Shown here one piece after another: positions 58,404 through 64,000 of a stretch of 64,000 nucleotides of DNA. The notes beneath the pieces are model-generated. The model saw nothing but the letters and a program-made list of their open reading frames with translations. It had not been told where the DNA came from and ran no database searches. Positions within the stretch are counted from its first letter, which is position 1. Every line of letters starts with the position of its first letter. The stretch comes from Sebaldella termitidis ATCC 33386 (GTDB lineage Bacteria > Fusobacteriota > Fusobacteriia > Fusobacteriales > Leptotrichiaceae). Position numbers and translations under genes: made by a program. The DNA is taken from assembly GCF_000024405.1 (NCBI RefSeq), contig NC_013517.1, positions 2,693,989 through 2,757,988 on the forward strand. The letters run 5' to 3'.

Positions 58404-60249
58404 GATGATCACCTATTTCTTTCAATTCTTGTATTTTTTTTTCATAATACTCTATTTCAGCATTTGTATCATTTTTCATATATGCTTCTTTATATAATGC
58501 TTCAAATTTCCCTTTTATTATTGCCTCTCCCACTAAACTTATAACTAATGCAGTTTCTTCTTTTGTGTATTTTATATTCGTATCTCCTTTAATAACTCTC
58601 TCTAAATTTTCTTTTATATCTGTCAATCGGTTATATGATGTTTCTCCAATTGTTTTTTCCAAAAAAAACGAATTTTTATATAAAGAATATATATTTGAAG
58701 CATAAGTTTCTGTTTTTATATTATCATGATTTAAAACTTTTGTAATACCTTTTTCTTCTCTTTCATCTATTTTGTTGACTTCTACTCTTTCTAAAAAAAT
58801 AGTATTTTTTTTTGGAATATCTGATAAAACTAATGGTGAATGCGTTGTTATTATTATATGATGTTTAAACCCTGCATCCATACATTTATCAAAAAATTCT
58901 ATCAAATAAAAGATAAATTTTCTCTGCCATTCAGGATGAAGCCCAAGATCTGGTTCATCAAGTAAAATTATAAATTCTCCCAATGATTCAAACTCATCTG
59001 TCCATTTTCCAATTTCTTCTTTTATATATTGAAATAAATAACTTAACAATTTCTCTCCTGAACTTAATCCTACTTCAACATTAAAGAACACAAAAGGTAA
59101 TCCTGTTATTATCGTTAAATTACTTTGATAAAATTCCTTTATTAATTCTTCAACATCATATCCTCCATTTTTTATTCTAATATACTCATCTACTTTTTTA
59201 ATTGACAACTCAAATCCATCTTTTAAGCTCTTAATTTTATTTTTCTCATCCTCTTCCAATAAATCAATCAAATTATCTATATTCTTCAACTCAAATTTTT
59301 TAATATTATCTTTATTCAAAAAATCCCTTTCTTGATTGAATATTTTTATTAATTTTTCTATATGATACTGAAATTCTATATAAATTGAAAAAATAACATT
59401 TAACTCTTCTCTATTTATTTCATTATTTTTATATTTTTTATACTCTAATTCCCAACCTTTTTTCAATATATCTAAGGTTAACAAATTTTCATTTGTTTCT
59501 TCGTCCATACTCTCATATCTAAAATATAAATTTTTCAATGTTAAATTTTTGTATATATAAAAATCTTTTGTAAAAACTCCCATTTTCTTTAAATTCTCTA
59601 TTCCCTTTAATACCATAAAATCATTTTTTCTTAGTATTTTTTCTATTTCTTCCTTTTCAAATAGTCTATTTCCAACTAATGAATTTGGTAATTCTAAGAA
59701 TGTTTCATAACTTTCTATTATTGGAATTTTAACGAATAAAAAAAGTTTTTGCAGTTTTAGTTTTGCATCCTCTTCTCCTTCTTTTTTATATTTATCTATA
59801 TATATAAAATCTATTGTATTATCATGTTTTATATTTATATTTGGTTCTCGAAACGCAGGTGTTCTTTTATTATAGTATAATGTGATTGATTCACCACTTT
59901 TTATTATATAGATTCCATCAAAACCTAAATAATCTATGTCAAGAAGTTTTTTAAGTATAGTAGATTTTCCAGATCCATTTTTACCAACAATAACAGAAAT
60001 ATTTGATATTTTCTTTGACCAAAAATCATCATAAAAAGATTGATTTTTTATATAATTCTCACTAGCCTCTACACTCAAAGTAAATTCTTTTTCCAATTTC
60101 ATATGTTCTATAATTTCTCGTTTACTAAAATCAATCACTTTTTTTGAATTCATCAAAAAATTTATCTCATATTTTCCACCAGAAAAATTAAGCTCTTGAT
60201 TTACAATAATATCTTCATAACCTAAAATCCATACATATAATAATTCCAT
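58390..60249 (-). CDS. ABC-type AAA ATPase, PtuA-like
   Basis: The 619-residue protein has an SMC/OLD/RecF-like split ATPase: Walker A VGKNGSGKST (about 88-97), a long middle with coiled-coil-like segments (about 200-370), signature LSSGEKLL (about 395-402), Walker B IILLDEPDLGLHPEWQ (about 427-442) and switch His in TTHSPLVL. It resembles PtuA of Septu and other AAA_15/AAA_21 defence ATPases. GGAGAAAA precedes the ATG. It is encoded between the kinase remnant and the HNH nuclease. Confidence 0.88.
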   Translation of the reverse strand: MELLYVWILGYEDIIVNQELNFSGGKYEINFLMNSKKVIDFSKREIIEHMKLEKEFTLSVEASENYIKNQSFYDDFWSKKISNISVIVGKNGSGKSTILKKLLDIDYLGFDGIYIIKSGESITLYYNKRTPAFREPNINIKHDNTIDFIYIDKYKKEGEEDAKLKLQKLFLFVKIPIIESYETFLELPNSLVGNRLFEKEEIEKILRKNDFMVLKGIENLKKMGVFTKDFYIYKNLTLKNLYFRYESMDEETNENLLTLDILKKGWELEYKKYKNNEINREELNVIFSIYIEFQYHIEKLIKIFNQERDFLNKDNIKKFELKNIDNLIDLLEEDEKNKIKSLKDGFELSIKKVDEYIRIKNGGYDVEELIKEFYQSNLTIITGLPFVFFNVEVGLSSGEKLLSYLFQYIKEEIGKWTDEFESLGEFIILLDEPDLGLHPEWQRKFIFYLIEFFDKCMDAGFKHHIIITTHSPLVLSDIPKKNTIFLERVEVNKIDEREEKGITKVLNHDNIKTETYASNIYSLYKNSFFLEKTIGETSYNRLTDIKENLERVIKGDTNIKYTKEETALVISLVGEAIIKGKFEALYKEAYMKNDTNAEIEYYEKKIQELKEIGDHHDKN

Positions 60250-60273
60250 TTTTCTCCTTTTCTGATAATTTAG

Positions 60274-60770
60274 TTAAAAATACTTTCCTATAAATTCTAT
60301 TAAATGCTTACTATTAAATTCTTTAATATTGGTTTTATATATGTGTGTTGCTTTTATATAATTTATTTCTTCTTTTAATTCTTCCAATTCAAATGCAAAA
60401 GGTTCTAATCTCATTTTTTCAGGACGACAAAAATTATTCGTATTTTCTAATTTAATCCATTTTCCATAATATTCTTCCTCATCTTTTACAAGTAATATAT
60501 TATATCCCTTATTATCTGGTCCTTTAACTGAACCCCATAAATAAACTTTCATTCCATTGCATTCTGGAATATAATATTCTTCCCTTTCTTCATTAAAATA
60601 ATCATTAATTCTTCTTTTGAAATTTTCTAAATATATAACTTCAAATTCTATTTTTACACTATTATTATTTGGATAAATAAATTGGCATCCGAAAAATCTG
60701 TTATTTTCATTTTTTCTTTTAAGTACTCTTATCTCATTACTATTGTATTTTTTTCCCCAAATTCTGAAAT
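60274..60770 (-). pseudogene. C-terminal domain of the kinase, separated by an A7-tract frameshift
   Basis: The frame that ends at 60274 is open upstream past its first ATG (60552) to about 60770, inside the kinase gene: it reads NEIRVLKRKNENNRFFG, then YPNNNSVKIEFEVIYLENF, then MKVYLWGSVKG. Adding one A to the seven-A run at about 60756-60762 joins it in frame to the kinase. It is strand-rich, about 160 residues, with no family I know. As a separate 92-residue gene (60274-60552) it has a poor ribosome binding site. It ends 25 bp before the ATPase start. Confidence 0.65.
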
Positions 60771-61787
60771 TTTTTCTAATATATCTGTTTTATATTGATA
60801 ATACACCATACTATAAAAATCCGTTTTTTCTTGATTTCTTCTTTCTATTTTCAAACTCTCTTTTTCCTTCTCTATATCACATAATATCTGCTTACTCACA
60901 GCCTCATTCACTATATCTTCCAACTCAATAATTTTCTCTGAAATTGAAACAGTATTTATAAAATCTATTATCTCATCCCAATTTTCAAATCTTTCATTAG
61001 CTTTCTTTTTTAACATTTTATTAATTAGTACGATAAATTCTACTGAAAGATTTTCATTAAATTGTTGCAATGGCAAAATATTCTTATATAAATGTACTTC
61101 ATTATATTTAGAATTCTTTACTTCATAAGGATAGTTTAAAGTTGCTAATTCGTAAAACACTATTCCCATCGAATATATATCCGTTTTTATTGTAGTCCTA
61201 TCCATTTGCCAAACTTCAGGAGCACTATACTTTTTACTACCATATCCTTTAAAAGTTTTTGTTCTTGTTATATCACTAGAAACTTTAGAAATTCCAAAAT
61301 CACTAATTTTTAAAATTTCTCCTACCCACAATATATTCTCAGGTTTAATATCTCTATGAATCAATTTAGAATTAATATCTTTCATTCCTTTGGCTAAATT
61401 TAAAAAAATATTTTTCAACTCTTCATTACTAAACTGCCTTTCAATCTTTTTCTGTCTTACTAGAGTTTCTTCTAAAGATCCGTTATCTGCATATTCCATT
61501 ATAATATAAGGTCCTAATTCTTTAAAAATTTCTCCAGTATGTGTATATTCATATTTTATAACATTTCGAGATGATATTTTAGAAGCTAAAGTTATTTCAT
61601 TTATAAAAGAGGTATAAGCTTTTTCATTTGAAAAGGAATTATCTAATATTTTTATTGCAAATTTTTTATTATCTGATTTCCATTTTGCTAAATATACCTT
61701 TCCAAATCCCCCTTCTCCTATTTGTTTTTCTAAACAATACTCGTTATCATCTTCATCATAAACTATCTTCCCCTCAAATATGATCAT
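60729..61787 (-). CDS. Hanks-type serine/threonine protein kinase
   Basis: The 352-residue protein has a complete kinase domain: glycine loop GEGGFG (about residues 24-29), catalytic Lys in FAIKIL (about 46), HRDIKPEN (about 144-151), DFG (about 163-165) and APE. A coiled-coil-like tail follows (SKQILCDIEKEKESLKIERRNQ). GGAAGGAAAAA before ATG 61787 sets the start. It is upstream of the ATPase-HNH-KAP genes on the same strand. The frame as read stops in KNTIVMR, but one base would extend it into the domain at 60274. Kinases control or activate several phage-defence systems. Confidence 0.88.
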   Translation of the reverse strand: MIIFEGKIVYDEDDNEYCLEKQIGEGGFGKVYLAKWKSDNKKFAIKILDNSFSNEKAYTSFINEITLASKISSRNVIKYEYTHTGEIFKELGPYIIMEYADNGSLEETLVRQKKIERQFSNEELKNIFLNLAKGMKDINSKLIHRDIKPENILWVGEILKISDFGISKVSSDITRTKTFKGYGSKKYSAPEVWQMDRTTIKTDIYSMGIVFYELATLNYPYEVKNSKYNEVHLYKNILPLQQFNENLSVEFIVLINKMLKKKANERFENWDEIIDFINTVSISEKIIELEDIVNEAVSKQILCDIEKEKESLKIERRNQEKTDFYSMVYYQYKTDILEKISEFGEKNTIVMR

Positions 61788-61866
61788 TTTTTCCTTCCTT
61801 CCCATTGAATCTAATAAAATATATTCATATATCATTTTTTAATTACGCTTAAAAAGCTTAGTAACT

Positions 61867-62352
61867 TTATAGGAACTTTTGAATTTTCTCATCAGTTAAA
61901 AATATATCTAATAATTCTGATATATCTTTGGTTAATAATCTATAATTTAAATTATTTTTATGTTCTTCATTACACCAATCGTTATTGAAGCTTTCCTTCT
62001 CTTCAGGTTTTAATTTAGAATCATGAGTCCAGCTACTCCCTAATTTAATTATAATTTCTTTGCTCTCCGGTCTATAAGTTAGCCAAATATATACTCCTTC
62101 TTTCATTGTATTCTTCCCATAAAGAAAAGCCATTCCCAAGTCACCACTTCTCAAATTTCCTTGGCCTATTCCGCCACGAACTATGAAATCCTTATAAACA
62201 TACTTATTAGTGTTACATATATTGTATTTAAGATTTCCCACTCCTTTTGTTGTTTTATCTCCAGAACTATGCTTTTGATCTAAAAAACTAGTAAATTCTT
62301 TAAGAAGCACTTCCAAATCTTTGTCACTTAATTCAACTTTAGAATCTTTCAT
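61867..62352 (-). CDS. McrB-N-like (DUF3578) protein
   Basis: This 161-residue protein begins with a helical segment and continues with DFIVRGGIGQGNLRSGDLGMAF and GVYIWLTYRPESKEIIIKLGSSW. The second part fits the MrcB/McrB N-terminal DUF3578 domain, a modified-DNA- or target-recognition module, here without an AAA domain. GGGAGTT precedes the ATG. It lies 13 bp after the Mrr-like gene and likely works with it. Confidence 0.65.
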   Translation of the reverse strand: MKDSKVELSDKDLEVLLKEFTSFLDQKHSSGDKTTKGVGNLKYNICNTNKYVYKDFIVRGGIGQGNLRSGDLGMAFLYGKNTMKEGVYIWLTYRPESKEIIIKLGSSWTHDSKLKPEEKESFNNDWCNEEHKNNLNYRLLTKDISELLDIFLTDEKIQKFL

Positions 62353-62365
62353 TCATAACTCCCTT

Positions 62366-63349
62366 CTAACTTTTTGAAATTACCTGCAGCAGCATTCTAC
62401 AAATCTCATCTCCTGGAATTAATATAATTTCTTTTTCTTCAGCATATTTTTCAGTCTCTTTATCAAATTCTCCAAGTGACATCACACACTTTGCATCATT
62501 CTCATTCATTTTAGCTAATTTCTCTATTTGTTCTAATGCTCCTTTATCTGTGTTACCTGAATATTTTTTTATTTGAATATATATATTTTCAATTCTTCTC
62601 TCAAATGGGGAGTTTTCTTCTTTCGAAGCTATTAAATCAGCATCTCCGCCTTTCCTGTCATACTTATTTCTACTACTTATTTTATAACCATGAAACTCTA
62701 CTATTTTTTCACATATTCTTTCAAAAGATAAAGGACCTGTAAGTGGTGCTTTTAACAAATCTTCCTTCATTTCTTTTACATACTTATCGAGTTTTGATCC
62801 TAAATACTCCTCTAATGCTGATGCTTCTAACTCTTTTATTTCTCCACTTCTCAAACCTTCCAAAAGATTCTCAATACAGTCATGATGATGATAATTTGGA
62901 TATATTGGCAGTCTCATTACCCATAGTTTTGCATACCACTCACTTACTTTTTCATTTTTCATATCTAAATTACCATCAAGTCCGTATATTTCTTTCAACT
63001 TTATTCTGTGATTTAAATGGCTGTTATCTTCCTTATCATGTCTATAAGGATCTTTTTCAGCAACTCCAACTATAAATTTCCCGGCCTCAGGCAAGTTAGG
63101 TATCATCAATATGTCATTTTCCTTTATCTCCGTTAAACCTCTTGCCAAATTCCCTATTCTTCTTGGAGTAATATCCTTATAAACCTTAACAATATTTTCT
63201 CTGAATGTCTCCTTACCTGCGTCAAGATCAATATCAGTTATTCCTCCACCCCATCCCATGCATATTTCTTTTTCTTTTAATCTTTCCAATAATAAGTCCT
63301 TTGATGTTCTGTCTGTTCTGATTGTGTATATTCCAATATTTTCAGACAT
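62366..63349 (-). CDS. Mrr-type restriction endonuclease
   Basis: The 327-residue protein has an N-terminal region of the type found in Mrr-like nucleases (MGWGGGITDIDL; ARGLTEIKENDILMIP) and a C-terminal PD-(D/E)XK core: FERICEKIVEFHGYKI, then GGDADLIASK and YIQIKKYSG. The Asp and the Q-x-K are the expected metal and catalytic residues. Such enzymes cut modified or foreign DNA. AAAAAGGGAGTGTGAG precedes the ATG. It pairs with the McrB-N-like gene downstream. Confidence 0.85.
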   Translation of the reverse strand: MSENIGIYTIRTDRTSKDLLLERLKEKEICMGWGGGITDIDLDAGKETFRENIVKVYKDITPRRIGNLARGLTEIKENDILMIPNLPEAGKFIVGVAEKDPYRHDKEDNSHLNHRIKLKEIYGLDGNLDMKNEKVSEWYAKLWVMRLPIYPNYHHHDCIENLLEGLRSGEIKELEASALEEYLGSKLDKYVKEMKEDLLKAPLTGPLSFERICEKIVEFHGYKISSRNKYDRKGGDADLIASKEENSPFERRIENIYIQIKKYSGNTDKGALEQIEKLAKMNENDAKCVMSLGEFDKETEKYAEEKEIILIPGDEICRMLLQVISKS

Positions 63350-63390
63350 TTTCTCACACTCCCTTTTTGATTGATTTATATAAAAAATTT

Positions 63391-63999
63391 TTACACTTTT
63401 ATCAATTCCTTAAAAGACCTTGTTCTAAACCTATTCTTATATGTATTAATACTTGCTAACTTATTTACTTTTAGATATTGCTTAAATGTTCGAATTGTTA
63501 TAATTGTTTCACTTTCCAGATATTGCTTTATATGATATGCTAATTCTTCCTGAGTATATTTTTCAGTACGTATTTTACATTTTTTATCTTTGATTTTTAA
63601 TCTCTCATCATTTATAGTTACTTTTAAAAATTCTCCGAAGCTGCCAAATTTGCTTCCAAAGATATGACTATTTAAATACACCGGATTTTTATCAAGCTCT
63701 TTGCTTGTTATTAATCTATTCTCTTTATTACAAAGATTAATATAATACTCCAGTAATTCATCATCTGTCATATTTGACCGGTTCACTATCCTTATCTCTT
63801 TTATTCCTGCTTCCAGTAATAAATTATTCCAGTAACCGAATATTCTGACTATTGTAAGCATATTTTTACTAAATTCAGCTGATAAAGGCTTTCTTCCATT
63901 ATCATCTACAAACTTTTTCACCTGATTAATATACTTTTCTTTTGTTCTTTCATTAAGAGTTTTTTCTCCGATATCCTTAAGAAAGGCATTGTAATTTCC
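63391..63999 (-). CDS. DNA-binding protein with homing-endonuclease-associated repeats, 5' end outside window
   Basis: The frame is open to the right edge, so only the last 202 residues are seen. It contains at least two to three copies of the homing-endonuclease-associated repeat (NGRKPLSAEFSK...VRIFGYWNNLLLEAGI; ...SKFGSFGEFLKV; FGNYNAFLKDIGE at the edge). These are helix-turn-helix DNA-binding units found near HNH nucleases and in defence islands. It lies 41 bp upstream of the Mrr-like gene in the same orientation. A GTG at 63921 is only an internal codon. Confidence 0.75.
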   Translation of the reverse strand, partial: GNYNAFLKDIGEKTLNERTKEKYINQVKKFVDDNGRKPLSAEFSKNMLTIVRIFGYWNNLLLEAGIKEIRIVNRSNMTDDELLEYYINLCNKENRLITSKELDKNPVYLNSHIFGSKFGSFGEFLKVTINDERLKIKDKKCKIRTEKYTQEELAYHIKQYLESETIITIRTFKQYLKVNKLASINTYKNRFRTRSFKELIKV

Positions 64000-64000
64000 C

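Overview
The window is AT-rich DNA with short intergenic gaps, clear AAGGAG-type ribosome binding sites and strong hairpin terminators. Secreted DKNYY-type proteins, a decayed CdiA/haemagglutinin locus, a beta-glucoside PTS operon and many small lipoproteins suggest a Fusobacteriota member of the Leptotrichiaceae, possibly Sebaldella-like. That assignment is inference from gene content, not a database match.

Left edge (1-3.7 kb): the end of a mobile element. A regulator tail is followed by two tandem copies of a module made of a broken ImmA/IrrE protease and a lipoprotein, then a decayed tyrosine integrase that still has its catalytic residues. Core-like region (3.8-39.3 kb): an iron-type alcohol dehydrogenase; a lone Xer-type recombinase next to two dif-like sites in inverted orientation; CoA genes (coaBC, yhdT-panF); azlCD; a ROK regulator; a beta-glucoside operon (antiterminator, PTS EIIBCA, 6-phospho-beta-glucosidase, histidine phosphatase) with a recognisable RAT/terminator switch; DKNYY proteins; two metal or metalloid operons, each with an ArsR regulator; and a magnesium locus in which two tandem M-box-like riboswitches, each with its own terminator, precede mgtC, a DUF3784 gene and mgtA.

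Accessory region (39.3-64 kb): a toxin/immunity graveyard with a truncated, frameshifted cdiA remnant, orphan toxin tails and several immunity-like genes; a small phage-like segment with a repressor, a leader peptide and a broken antirepressor; then a defence cluster on the minus strand. In transcription order the cluster carries a homing-repeat DNA-binding protein, an Mrr-type endonuclease, a McrB-N-like protein, a Hanks kinase, an ABC-type ATPase overlapping an HNH nuclease (Septu-like PtuA/PtuB pair) and a membrane KAP NTPase.

Most interesting observations: (1) the kinase-ATPase-HNH-KAP operon, whose kinase is split from a C-terminal domain by an A7 tract; (2) a dispersed RNA element in three copies (38.1, 53.0 and 55.0 kb) whose long-range helices are kept by compensatory changes and whose second strand can mask a ribosome binding site; (3) the inverted dif-like pair beside the recombinase; (4) the tandem magnesium riboswitches.
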